From Blattamonas nauphoetae (Eukaryota > Preaxostyla > Oxymonadida): a stretch of DNA of 64,000 nt. The translations under genes were made by a program, and so were the position numbers. The stretch's first letter is position 1. Every line of letters begins with the position of its first letter. The stretch is taken from positions 124,001 to 188,000 of the forward strand of contig JARBJD010000102.1 in assembly GCA_033064195.1 (NCBI GenBank), given 5' to 3'. The notes below the pieces were generated by a model. It ran no database searches. It saw only the letters and a list, made by a program, of their open reading frames with translations, and was not told the origin of the DNA. Of this stretch, positions 1 to 10,139 are shown piece after piece.

Positions 1-1620
1 ATCTTTTGTCACTCTGGTTTTCTCTCTATTCTGTCGTATCATGATTGGCATTTTCTTGTCACTTTTCAGTGTGATACTTCCACCACTTCACCTTGAGATA
101 TTGTTTTACTTGCCTGCTTCTTTGAAAATGTACACGCAAAGAAATATCCAGTCCGGACATTAGCCAACACATAAGGTGCCCATCCAAAATGGGGAAAAAG
201 TTGATATTGTCTGGGATAAGGGGTACATCTGAAGTGGTCTGAACAAGTGAAGTGTCTAAACGAATCATGGAAAGACTAACATGAAGAAGTATTCTGTGGG
301 GTTGAATAACCTAGCCTTCTTCACGGTTCGTGTCTTTCGGATGCTTTCCTTCTTTCGTCGTCGGGTTCTGTCTCCTTTCCGTTTACCTTCGGGTCTTCGT
401 GTCTTCAGCATTCCTTTACGGGTGGCTCTGTTCGCTCGGTGAGTTGGTGATGGTTGGTGGGAGGATGAGTGGTAGATGGGATTCTGTGGAGAGAGTGTTG
501 TGTCTGTTGTGAACCAGGTTGACCTGTCTCGCTGGGCTGGAGTGTGTTTGTTGAAATTGCTCCTTGTCCTTCAAGAGGTCTGTCATGTTTCCTGCTCTCT
601 TGGTTGCTGATGAGGAGGTTTGGTCAAATGGTGTGAAAAAGAAGAGGTGTCGGATGATGATGATGTTTGGTTTTGTTGTTGTTTTTGGTTGTATTGTATT
701 TCTGTTGTGTGAGGTGGTGATCAGTGAGTGTAGAAAAGAAGGTTTTTGTGGTGTGTATGAGAGAAATGAGAAACTGTGCGGTTGACAGGGTGCAAATGAA
801 GGGTGTTGTGGCGTGGTTGGGAAGAGAACGTTTTGATGACGAGTTCAACCTTCGAGAATTGGAAGGAGTGAGTGATACTATTCTCTGTGGCGGGTGATTG
901 GGCATCTGAAAGCGGGAAATGTCTTGATCCCCCCATGGGGATGGACTAAGTCAGTTTTCAGATGTTGGCGGCGTGATTGGTGTGATTTCATGTTTTCGTT
1001 GAATGTTTTCAATGTAAAGCCAACCATAACGACTTTTCCCTTTTTTTAGATTGCATTTTGGAAGAAGTGTGGGGTGTTTGGGGCTGTGTGGAGCCGTGTT
1101 TCAAAGGGTTTCTTTTATTGGAACAGGCAACGATGGGGACTTCGCAGGTACGTTTCTGGGCTTCCTTGAACCATTTGAGGTGTTTGAAGTTCTTGTCTTG
1201 AGGTTTCCCTGTCGAGGTAGAGGTGAATCGGAGGATCTTAAGTGGAAGTGGTTGGAGGATGGGAGATGGGGGGAGTTAGAGTAAGATTGATTTTCTACCA
1301 AATTAGAGGAGTAGGGGGAGTGTGATAGTTGGAATGGGGAAGGGTATGAGGGATGGATTGAAGGTGAATGGGCTTCTGACAAAGGTTGGCCCGAATGGAT
1401 AGTGAAGGACAGATTGTCAAATGAAAATGAAAGATGATCATTGTATGCATAGTATCGCAGCTCAAGAGTGTGTGTTGCTGATGTTTTGCGAGGTGACTCA
1501 TGAGAAAAGGAGCGAACAAGATGATGGGTGTTGATTTCACTCGGATCTGATGGAAATCTCTTCAAAACGTCAAAAACAGCGTTTCTCGCTGTGTGAGGTA
1601 TAAAAAAAGTGAAAAAGGTT
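1..1620. other. Intergenic, no supported gene
   Basis: No protein family is recognisable in this stretch. The + strand is rich in G and T between about 300 and 1500, so its complement gives several open frames rich in Ser, His, Thr and Pro. These look compositional, not coding: no motif, no plausible splice pattern and no similarity to a family I know. Positions 59-268 hold a 69-codon open frame on the - strand with a varied composition, but I cannot identify it. Confidence 0.4.
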
Positions 1621-1693
1621 GACACCGCCCGGGATTGAACCGGGGACCTACTGCGTGTTAGGCAATCGTGATAACCAACTACACCACGGTGTC
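1621..1693 (-). tRNA. tRNA-Val (anticodon AAC)
   Basis: The complement folds into a full cloverleaf. The 7-bp acceptor stem is GACACCG with CGGTGTC. The D-arm carries the usual AGTTGG loop. The anticodon stem ATTGC/GCAGT closes the seven-base loop CTAACAC, giving anticodon AAC. The T-arm has a 5-bp stem and the TTCAATC loop. The length is 73 nt with no encoded CCA and no intron. It lies 168 bp beyond the stop codon of the aldo/keto reductase. Confidence 0.95.
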
Positions 1694-1861
1694 TTAAAAT
1701 TTGGGATTTCATCAACGGACTTTAAAATGAACAGATCTCGATGTGAAACTTAATGCTTTGTGCTGTGTGTGAATTGATGGATGTCCACGCCATCTTCTAC
1801 AAACATGTGATACAACAAAAAGAATGAAGAGTGTTGATCAATACGCAAATATCGCTTTCGT

Positions 1862-2848
1862 CTATTCCGCGAGGAGACGAGTCTGTTCTTCTTGCGAAAT
1901 GTGCCCTTCACAAGCTCTCAAACTGTCGTTAAGTGTTTCCAATCTGTGAGATCCAACAATTGGAATCACCGGAACATTTTTACTAAAAGACATTACATAT
2001 TGGAGCGAGATTGTCGACACTGATACTTTCTTTTCTTCAGCAAGTGCTTCAACGGCAGATAGGCGTTTCCAATTTTTCTCTGTGAAATAAGATTCCTGAA
2101 ATTGTGGTGATAGGGGCATTGTAGCCTGGATTTCTCCTTCCGGTGTGCGATGGATCTTTCCTGAGAAAAATCCGGTCCCGTTCGGGGCCCAGCACATCAA
2201 CAAAATGCCTTGATCAACACACCATCGCACATAGTCTGGAGTTGCATATACACATAGTGGATATTGTGGGACTGTTACTTCAGCGACAGAAAATGCTGGA
2301 GAGTTGATTGAGATGGGTTGGTACCCCTTCAGTTGACAATAGTTCTTAGCTTCCTCAATCCTCGGAAGGGTCCAATTGCTGATTCCATACACATGTATTT
2401 TGCCTTCCAGTCGAATTTCATGAAGAGTATCAAATAATTCTGAGATAGGGACCTCGAGGTTGTCTCTATGAATCAAGAAGGAGTCGATATAAGGAAGATC
2501 AAATGCTGCTAAGGATGCCTCAACGTCCTTTCGAAGATGGCGAGCAGAAACACGTTGTACACTTGGGACACTTTCATTGGTGTTTGGGTCAACTTTATAG
2601 TGGCATCCTTTTGTTTGAAGAAATATGGTCTCTCGTTTTTCAGGGTGCAGCTTAAACCATTCTCCAATAACAGTCTCCGCTTCAAAACAACCATACATTC
2701 GTCCAGTATCAATGATTGTTCCTCCCTGAGCGACATACTCGTCCAGGAGAGCAAAGCATGTATCCTTAATGGCAAATTTAAACCGAGAGGTACCAAGAGC
2801 AATTGAGGAGAGAGATTTCGAAGAATGTGGGATTCTAAAGTATTCCAT
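1862..2848 (-). CDS. Aldo/keto reductase family oxidoreductase
   Basis: A single-exon gene of 328 codons starting at an ATG at 2848. It has the aldo/keto reductase pattern: the N-terminal strand-turn ending in SIALGTSRF; the cofactor and active-site stretch GTIIDTGRMYG with the Asp and Tyr of the tetrad near residues 45-52; the TKG lysine near residue 80; and the catalytic His in SFLIHRDN near residue 125. Later come SNWTLPRIEEA and the NADPH-binding C-terminal part with PIVGSHRLETL. Enzymes of this family reduce aldehydes and ketones with NADPH in the cytosol; the substrate cannot be read from sequence. The length is typical and the frame is uninterrupted. The fold is secure, the subfamily is not. 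Confidence 0.9.
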   Translation of the reverse strand: MEYFRIPHSSKSLSSIALGTSRFKFAIKDTCFALLDEYVAQGGTIIDTGRMYGCFEAETVIGEWFKLHPEKRETIFLQTKGCHYKVDPNTNESVPSVQRVSARHLRKDVEASLAAFDLPYIDSFLIHRDNLEVPISELFDTLHEIRLEGKIHVYGISNWTLPRIEEAKNYCQLKGYQPISINSPAFSVAEVTVPQYPLCVYATPDYVRWCVDQGILLMCWAPNGTGFFSGKIHRTPEGEIQATMPLSPQFQESYFTEKNWKRLSAVEALAEEKKVSVSTISLQYVMSFSKNVPVIPIVGSHRLETLNDSLRACEGHISQEEQTRLLAE

Positions 2849-3059
2849 ATGAAAATGGACAAGAATCTAAAAGTATAATGGGTTGAACGAACTTGATCCA
2901 TGAAAACATCTCAAAAACGCTCAGAATTCACTGAAATATGAGTGTAAATATTTCACAATTGTGAATTTTTGGAAAAACACTTCACAACAATGAAAATGTT
3001 GGGCCGAGTGTCATTTTGTCTCAATTCGAGCGGTCGTTCTTTCAGGTCAGATCTTTTCT

Positions 3060-3232
3060 TGAATGATTTTCAGGAGTATCCAACTGAGTCCATCCGACAT
3101 TCCGCGCATGAACTGCACACTTCACAAACGTATGTCCATTTACTAGTCCATGAACTTGGTTTGCACCCTTATCGCCTCCTACATACCCACTTTTATTTGA
3201 AAATTGTTTCATTGAAGTCATTTCACCAAACA
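3060..3232 (+). pseudogene. mariner/Tc1-type transposase N-terminal remnant
   Basis: An open stretch on the + strand contains ESIRHSAHELHTSQTYVHLL followed by a LGLHPYRLLHTH segment. This is the helix-turn-helix pattern typical of the N-terminal DNA-binding part of mariner/IS630 transposases: a Ser-Ile/Val-Arg opening, two short helices, then an L-G-L-x-P-Y step. No catalytic domain follows, because a short inverted-repeat element begins at 3297. I read it as a decayed fragment. The assignment rests on motif shape only. Confidence 0.45.
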
Positions 3233-3296
3233 AACATTTCTACGGAAAATTCTATCACAATTGGCACACAGGTTGTGAAGATATGATCTTTCACTT

Positions 3297-3931
3297 TACA
3301 GTCTGAATAGTTCGAAGTCGAACAGAAACAATTCAAAGTCGAAATAAAGAGTTCAAAGTCGAAATAAAGAAGCCAAAGTCGAAGTGAAAGAATTCAAAGT
3401 CGAAGGACCAAATTTTTGGACCAACTTGTTCTAGTGAACCTCACACCCCACTCTATCATGCTCACTAAAACAGAATCAATGATCATGATGCTGGCTTGTC
3501 ACGTATTATCCGACACCATTCAACACTTTCTCGGCTATAGTTCACATTTTTGAGCTCATTTCACAGTACTACTTCGTCTAAGCCCAGAAAAACCAACAAA
3601 TCAGATCCAGCACAAGTTGATCAAGGTCAAAAGTTTCCATAACTAGTCACACCGATTTCTCCTTCCCGCCTCAAACGTCAGTTCAATCATACTGTCTTTA
3701 GTGTGTCACAGGCTGTTTTTTCTCTGATCAATGAAAAGTTTGTTTTCATCGAAAAAGCTCACAATCACTTCAGAAAGCCCGAATGCATATTTTTCAATCC
3801 TGAAAAACGTGTTCACCCTAATAAGCACATTGGTACAAAAAGGTCACAGGAAAAATAGAGTGAATTGTGTGGTGATTTCGGAAGCTAAAGGAAAAAAATC
3901 TGTTTTTCGACTTTGAATTATTCAGACTGTA
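3297..3931. mobile_element. MITE, TA target site, termini CAGTCTGAATA
   Basis: The element is bounded by TA at both ends. Its terminal inverted repeats begin CAGTCTGAATAGTTCGAAGT on the left, with the matching complement on the right (2 mismatches over about 24 bp). A TA duplication and CAGT-type ends are typical of Tc1/mariner elements. The interior (about 630 bp) has no transposase frame, so it is probably non-autonomous. Just inside the left end, at about 3310-3405, the unit TTCAAAGTCGAA recurs about four times as a subterminal array. Confidence 0.65.
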
Positions 3932-4084
3932 TTCGTTTGATAGCCAAAAGACCAGTCGACTCGCGGTTGTCCATGCCCTTCATGGTTGAAGACGACTGGT
4001 GTTGTGAGGTTTCGATGAGTCTCTGACAAGCAAAGATGAAGGAAACGTAAGACTGTCTTGTTTCGAAATTGTGGTCCGGTATCA

Positions 4085-4265
4085 AATGCATCTGTTTTTG
4101 ATTCAAAACTGATGGCTGGTTATGGAGAAACCAGCGGATAAAGTTGAAAAAAAGGTGTGCATTTCTGACTTTCATGGTCTTTTGAGGTATTCTCTTGATA
4201 CAGGCGGTACGGCGCGGAACCAATTCTTATTTTTCGCAGTTCATTGTACCTTTGGAATCGGTTGT
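4085..4265. repeat. Diverged half copy of the foldback MITE family
   Basis: This stretch matches the right arm of the element at 9369-9900. Shared blocks include the GATGGCTGGTTRTGGAGAAA step, GTGTGCATTTCTG, a TTTTGAGGTATTCTC block, and the ending GGCGCGGAACCAA. No left arm precedes it, so it is a truncated copy lying directly beside the MITE at 3297-3931. Confidence 0.55.
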
Positions 4266-4578
4266 TGCATTTTGTGACAGTAAATACGAGGATCGGGGTG
4301 AATAAAACTCCTATTTGGATTGTTTTCGTAGACATGAGATTGAATTGTAATATGGATTGAGCTTGCCGGATTTACTCTTCATTCTGTACCAAAAGTCTTT
4401 CAGAACATTTTTTATCATCGCGTTCTTTCAGTTTTCTGTCGAGTGTGATCGTTCTGATGGAGAGATCGGTGTTGGAAGGAATTCAGTCGCCGTCGGAAAT
4501 CGAGATGGGGATAGAATGAGACAGATGGAAGCAGAGCTCAAGAATGAAAGAGAAGAGCATGAGATAGATAAAGATTGA

Positions 4579-5199
4579 TCTCCTTTTCAAAATTGGACAA
4601 ACAATCCAAAAGAATCTGAAGACGAAAAAGCTATTATCTTTCAATCTCTTGCAGCCACTATCAAACTTCAGGCTGTGGTTGATGACTCTCTGAAAAAACA
4701 AGCTGTGCATTTTCTGACCACTCTAATCCTCCCGAATGAAAATATCATAGATAACTTTCTCAGCAACTTAGAAACATACACTATTGATTCTTCAACAAGC
4801 TTCATTCAGACCATTCGGATGCTCATTTCTTCTGCCGATGATGTCATCTCCAATGCAGCCATGAGAATACTCCAAAGTGCGATCCTCAAATCTTCTGCTA
4901 AAACCAGACTTACTCTTGTGCGAGCTGAAAGTATCCCTGAGCTCATCGTCATTCTCAATCGAGTGTCTCTTTCCTTTGACCAAAGAGATGGTATCCACAG
5001 TGGAATCTTGTCAATCATCGCATCCTCTCTCTAACTCACATCACCGGATGGTCTCGCAATGCTCGAAATGAAAAGTTACGAAGAACAAACAGCTGTTCAG
5101 GAGAAAGTTTTTACAACATGTTCTCACACCTTTAAACGAATCTCTTTCCCATGTGTGCGTGAACTACAAATCGATCCCCGAATTCCACACCAACACTGA
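4579..5199 (+). pseudogene. Armadillo-like oxymonad family, truncated copy
   Basis: The translation opens with FQNWTNNPKESEDEKAIIFQ and runs through SIPELIVILNRVSLSFDQRD. From memory it follows, in order, a protein family present in very many copies in Blattamonas, with a conserved N-terminal FLNW-type motif and helical repeats. An in-frame TAA at about 5032 sits where relatives have Trp. Reading continues in the same frame with SPDGLAMLEMKSYEEQTAVQ and then ends at TGA 5197-5199, well short of a full-length member. I see no initiator Met. It is probably a dead, 3'-truncated copy carried into the repeat block. The role of the family is unknown to me. Confidence 0.6.
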
Positions 5200-5269
5200 A
5201 CCTCGGGTCCAAACAAACCGTATTGGTCCAACTAAGCGCAAATTACGATTTGAGAAATTTTCTATTTGA

Positions 5270-5730
5270 GGAATTGGATACATCCTCATAATTCATTGTT
5301 CTAACCCTTTTTCAAAATGTGTGCTTGTCATATTTCCACAACCAGTTAAGGATGAGCAACGGACGGACAAAAAGACGTTCAACTCGGACAACGGACAGCG
5401 GACAGGTCCAAGTGAAAAAGAAGTGCTTCATGTGGCCTAAATCAATGTGATTGACACTCAATTCGTTAATAAATAAGTGAATAGTGGTGATTAAATTCAG
5501 ATTTTGTCTTTCATCAAAATGATAAACGAGTACTAGAGAATTTGGACAAAAAGACCCATTAATTGCAGAAATGTCCGAGCTTGTCCGATCTTGGACATTC
5601 ACTCAATTGTTGAAAAAACGAATCATCTGAATTTCTTCACAATCCAATTGTGATCAGATCAAAATGGACAAAACTGTCCTGTCCTGGACATGTCCGGATC
5701 GTCCTCCCCATCTCAAGTTAATTTCGTCGT
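5270..5730. repeat. GGACA-rich degenerate repeat
   Basis: This non-coding stretch contains many GGACA/TGTCC words, dense at 5365-5410 and again at 5580-5715. It opens with a phrase resembling the inner arm of the foldback MITE family (TATTTCCACAACCAGT). The same GGACA words recur at 8855-8905, next to another MITE-like fragment, so the two are probably remains of one repeat family. No open frame of interest. Confidence 0.35.
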
Positions 5731-6700
5731 CCCATTTCTTTCAGGGTCACTTAAATCGGTTTTCACTTCGAAATTCCATTCTTCACATCATTTTCTAGCA
5801 ACCACTCATTCTGCGATACTTTTATAAACTCATTCCGGGAATTCAGTTCATTTCCGATTTGACACATTATTTCTCTTTCAATGATGTTACACGTCAGAAT
5901 TCAGTCAATGATAGTAGTATCTTATTTCAAACATGATCGAATCAATTTGCCTTCAAAATTCGCCGCTCTGTTGCACACTTTGTTGGTTTGTTGATGATCT
6001 TGACTGGTATCTCGTTCCTTTTGGTTCAAGATGTTTTCTTATAAAGAAATTTCTCATTTTGAATCCAGATACGATGCTTTCTCGCCCTTATCCAAATGAG
6101 ATGGTCGTTACACTCTCATTTGTCGCCCTAAATGAACGGATCGTTTTCTACCTCGAAATAGTCTGTATTACACTTTTTCCGAATCAAAATGATTCATATT
6201 CATATTATTGATCGCTTTTTTCACATTTATTATTGTTGATCTTCCCTCCAGAAGGCAGATTGACCTGTCGATCCTGTGAAGACGGAATAGATGAGGCCAA
6301 AGGAGGACAAACCGAGCTGATTCGTAAACAATGAACTGGGAGTTGGGACGAAGAGACAAAACAGAGTGAGAGGAGAGGACGATCTTCATAATCGAGGGTC
6401 CGAGCTCGTGAACAATGGAGTTGGAGAAAAAGAACGAAACGGAAACATCAAACGAAACCAATTTGAAAAGTATGCTTCTCCCTACTCTGACTTACAGATA
6501 TTTCTTCATTTTTATGACAATAAGTGTCCTGACTATACAGAAATTTAAAGTGGAACAGTTAATCGATAAAACATGAGACAGACATCTCAGAAAGATGCAG
6601 AACGTATGTAATCATTCGTAAAGTGAATGAGGTTTTTTCAGTCCATCCCTTCCTTCTCACAGCCACTCACATCTATTCATCTCCTCCTCCACCCTCATGA
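5731..6700. other. Intergenic, no supported gene
   Basis: No protein motif, RNA gene or clear repeat was recognised. A 92-codon open frame at 5933-6211 shows no family signature. The segment may contain the upstream region of the coiled-coil gene that follows, but I cannot define a promoter. Confidence 0.3.
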
Positions 6701-6706
6701 GATCGA

Positions 6707-8321
6707 ATGACAGAATGGGAAAGGAAACAGGTGACTGAGAGAGAAGAGCGAGAGAAAGAGGAAGAGAAGCGGAGAGAAGATGAGAGAAAGCAGATTGAAG
6801 AAAGGGTGATGAAGGAATTGGAGGAAGAACGAAGAAAGGAAGATGAGGAAAAAGCGAGGCGAGAAGAAGATAGGAAGAGGAGAGAAGAAGAGGAAAGAAT
6901 TGAACGAGAAGCGAAGCGAAGATGGGAAGATGAAGAAAGACGAAGCAAAGAAGATGCGAAACGATGGGAAGAGGAAGAGCGAAAGAAAATTGAAGAAAGA
7001 GTGCGGAAAGAACTCACTGAAGAGAAGCAATGAGAAGAGGAGAGAAAGGAGGAACTTCGAAAGGAAGAAGAACGGAAGATGAAGGAAGAAGCAAAAAGGA
7101 AGGAAGAAGAAGCGAGAAGGAAGGAGGAAGAAGAGAAAAAGCGAATTCAGGAACGAGTGAGGCGTGAAATCGCAGAAGAGAAGAAAGGAAGAGGAGAGGC
7201 GAAGGGAGGAAGAGAAGAAAGCGAATATTCCCCCAAAGAAGTCAGAATGGGAAAGGAAGCAAGAAGCTGAACGAGAAGCAGCGGGAGAGAAACAACGAAA
7301 GATCAGAGAGGATTTGGAGCGAGAGAGACAACGAGCAGCTCAGAAAGACTCAGCGACGATCGAGACAGGATCGAGTGTGTCAAGTGCGTTTGCTCGCTGG
7401 GGCATTGGGAAGATGATCGACACTGGAGTTGGATCTCGTCCAGTCGGTCCCCAACTGACATCATCGTCATCTCGAGGCAACTTCTCTCAGAAACGAGAAG
7501 AAGACGAACGAAAGAAAAAGGAAGAAGAAGAACAAAGAAAGAAGGAAGAAGCAAAACGTCAAAAAGAGGAAGCAGACCGGAGACAAAAAGAGATCGATGA
7601 GGAGCGCATGCGAGCCGACATGCTCAATCGGGAAAGAGAGGCTGAAGAGGAAAGAAGAATCCCACAGGAGAAGGACGATCAAGACCGCGAAGAGAAGGAG
7701 CGTTTGAGACGGAAAGAGGATGAGAATCGGCGAGAACAGGAAAGACGGGAGGAGAGAGAGCGGAATGAGAGGATGGAAGAGGAAAGGAGGAAAGAGGAGA
7801 AGAGGAGGGAAGATGAGGAGAGAGAGAAAAAGGAGAGAATCAAACGAGAAGTTCAGGAGACGCTTCGGAAGGAGAAGGAAGCGGAAGAACGAAGGAAGAA
7901 AGAGGAACAACAAAAGGAGGAGGAGAGAGAAAGGGAGGCCGAACGAAAACGTCAAGCTGAAAGTCAGAAAAAGTCAGAGTGGGAGAGGAAGCAAAATGCT
8001 GAGAGAGAAGCAGCGGAAGAGAAGCAGCGAAAGATCAGAGAGGATTTGGAGCGAGAGAGGCAACGAGCAGCTCAGAAAGACTCAGCGACGATCGAGACCG
8101 GATCGAGTGTGTCCAGTGCATTTGCTCGCTGGGGCATTGGGAAGATGATCGACACGTCCAGTTCTCCAGCTCGCCCAGTTGGCCCGTCAACTTCAACTGG
8201 TGCGAGTTCACGCGGCAGCTTCTCTCAGAAACGAGAAGAAGACGAACGAAAGAAGAAAGAGGAAGAGGAACAACGAAGGAAGGAGGAAGAAGGAAAGCGG
8301 CACTTCGACAATGTGAACTAA
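6707..8321 (+). pseudogene. Glu/Arg/Lys-rich coiled-coil repeat protein, broken
   Basis: Almost the whole product is charged heptad-like sequence (runs of E, R, K and Q), predicted to form a long alpha-helical coiled coil. Three units begin with an EWERKQ motif, near 6710, 7245 and 7975. Units two and three share a non-helical block with RAAQKDSATIETGSSVSSAF, then ARWGIGKMIDT, then a Pro/Ser linker and SQKREEDERKKKEEEEQ. As read, the frame has a TGA at 7031-7033 and changes frame near 7190, after which it stays open to 8321. It is therefore either a young pseudogene or carries assembly errors. More Glu/Arg-rich coding-like sequence at 8432-8600 may be a 3' exon. The function is unknown; I do not recognise the conserved GSSVSSAFARWG block. 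Confidence 0.6.
7243..8247 (+). repeat. Direct repeat inside the coiled-coil gene
   Basis: About 250 bp starting near 7243 is repeated starting near 7969. Over the central 150 bp the copies are nearly identical at the nucleotide level, from the CGAAAGATCAGAGAGGATTT word through GGGGCATTGGGAAGATGATC. Synonymous sites are conserved too, which points to recent duplication or gene conversion and not to selection on protein alone. Confidence 0.8.
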
Positions 8322-8855
8322 ACCTCCTGGGAAACACCCACACCCTCACAAGATGATACTGAACCATCCCGAGACTCCACTGACCCCTTTCCATTTTCAT
8401 CGATGAATGTCGGACCAGCCAGCGGGCGTGTGTGGCAGATCTGACAAGAATGACAAGACAGGAAGCAGCGAAAATGAAGAGGAGAGAAGAGGAGATGAAT
8501 CGGAGAATGAGGAACAACGAAGTTGATCCGAGACGAAGGGAGAGAAACGAAATGATGAGAGGAGACACTCCGAAAGGAACTTCCTCACAATCAGTCCATC
8601 AAAAACCACATAAAGGCCATACCGACTCGATCATTCGTTCTCGTCCTTCCCTTCCACACCTATTTCTATCCATCCTCTTTCTCTTCTCCATCCAACTCTT
8701 TCTCTTCATCTTCTCTGTTCTCCATCACATCTCTCTTCATCTTTTCCTCCTCTCCTATTTCTTAAAAATGATTCAATTCTCCAAGTTAGTCAATAAATTT
8801 CAGAAAAAGTTGATCAAACCCTTTTTGAAAAGTTACGAGCAATGACATCCTAATT

Positions 8856-8883
8856 AGGCGCTGTCCGAGGACGGACAGCGCCT
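8856..8883. repeat. Perfect 12-bp hairpin, 4-base loop
   Basis: AGGCGCTGTCCG and its exact complement CGGACAGCGCCT flank the four bases AGGA. It lies in the GGACA-rich end of a degenerate repeat, 530 bp after the coiled-coil gene. No T-run follows, so it is more likely an element end than a transcription signal. Confidence 0.6.
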
Positions 8884-8889
8884 CACCTT

Positions 8890-9075
8890 GTCCGGACAAT
8901 TGCTCCTCCCTACAACCAGTGAACCGATTTTAATGAAATTTGCCAATGAAACGTTTTTGTGATGAAACCAACATTTCAATAAAAAAAGGGAACAATGAAA
9001 TTGTGGGTATTCGGGAAGATTTGGGTCAGAATTTTTGACATCATTCAAAAGTTCGACGGTCTGAAACAAAACACG
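8890..9075. repeat. Foldback MITE fragment (inner arm)
   Basis: The stretch repeats the inner left arm seen in the elements at 9369, 15460 and 17037: CAACCAGTGAACCGATTTTA, then an AAACGTTTTTGTGATGAAACCAACATT-like block, then GGGTATTCGGGAAGATTTGG. The termini are missing, so it is a partial, diverged copy. Confidence 0.5.
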
Positions 9076-9368
9076 AAATTAACCCCTCTTTCCACAGCTC
9101 GATCAATCATCACGTTCATACAGTTCAATCATGTCATGATCCAATTCGAGAGAACTGCTTATTCTCCCTTTTTTGGTTCATTTTCTGGTGTTTCAAACAT
9201 TATTTGAACGGTTCCAGTGTGTTCAAAATGAACCCGAAAGAACAGTTGATTGACTCAAGGAAAGAAGAGAAATGTTAGCTCGTAGATGAGTACAAGCAGG
9301 TTCTGATTCCATCTGAGCAGAATTTGGTTTGCTAATTGATGTTTCATTAAACCGAACTTTTCATTAAT

Positions 9369-9900
9369 CCGTCACATGGGGCTTGAAATATATCTATTGG
9401 TCAAACTAAGAACAAAAAAAATTCGTTCCGCGCCGAAGCGCCTGTGTCAGGAGAAAACCTCAAAATACCCCCTTTTGCCCGAGAAAAAAAAATCGTTTTG
9501 GCCATATCTCAACAACCAGTCAATCGATTTTGATGTCATTTTTTTTAAACACGTTTTTTCGGTGAAACGAACATTTTGCAAAAAAATAGGAGAAAAAATT
9601 CTGGATATTTGGACAAATGGAAAAAAACCCATATTTTTCTCGACAAAATAATTCTTGGAAAAAAACGGTTTCTTTTTTGAGCAGCTTTTGTCGAGATGTT
9701 TACAATCACAATGCCTTTTATTTCATTCAAAACGGATGGCTGGTTGTGGAGAAAAAAGGGGAAAAAGTTGAGAAAAATGTGTGCATTTCTGGCTTTCAGA
9801 GTATTTTGAGGTTTTCTCCCGACACAGACGTTTCGGCGCGGAACCAAATTATATTTTTCTTGGTTTGACATATCCTTATTTTTTAATCCCCATGTTCCGG
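9369..9900. mobile_element. Foldback MITE, copy 1
   Basis: The two arms are inverted relatives. The left arm starts CCGTCACATGGGG and runs through GGTCAAACTAAGAAC and GGAGAAAACCTCAAAATAC. The right arm carries the complements GTATTTTGAGGTTTTCTCC, TTCTTGGTTTGAC and CCCCATGTTCCGG. The interior is an imperfect palindrome with ACAACCAGT on the left and CTGGTTGTGGAG on the right. There is no transposase frame. It is older than the copies at 15460 and 17037, since the arms differ at many sites. A further inner-arm scrap lies at about 9945-10000. Confidence 0.7.
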
Positions 9901-10139
9901 ATTTTTGAATATGTACGGATTGAAAACACTACTATTATCAAACTTACAAATATCGTTTTGGCAATATCTCAACAATCATCTGGATTCCCACAAATTTACC
10001 TGGGGAGAACAGGGACTCCACGCCCGATGTCTACTCCGAAAACGATAAAAGCAAAGAAAACGATAGCCCTCATCTGGAGAGGTTGGAAAGTTGGAGAGAA
10101 ATAGGTGGATTGTTGGTGGAAGAAAGAGACGCGACATTT

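Noticed and set aside
1101-1715. A 204-codon open frame on the - strand
   Set aside because: It overlaps the tRNA-Val gene, is rich in Ser, His and Pro because of base bias, and has no motif.
3310-3405. Short repeated words suggesting a CRISPR array
   Set aside because: The units are about 20 bp apart, imperfect, without unique spacers or cas genes, and lie inside a MITE of a eukaryotic genome.
6673-7955. Long Ser/Leu/Phe-rich open frames antisense to the coiled-coil gene
   Set aside because: They are the complement of Glu/Arg/Lys codon runs and have no independent features.
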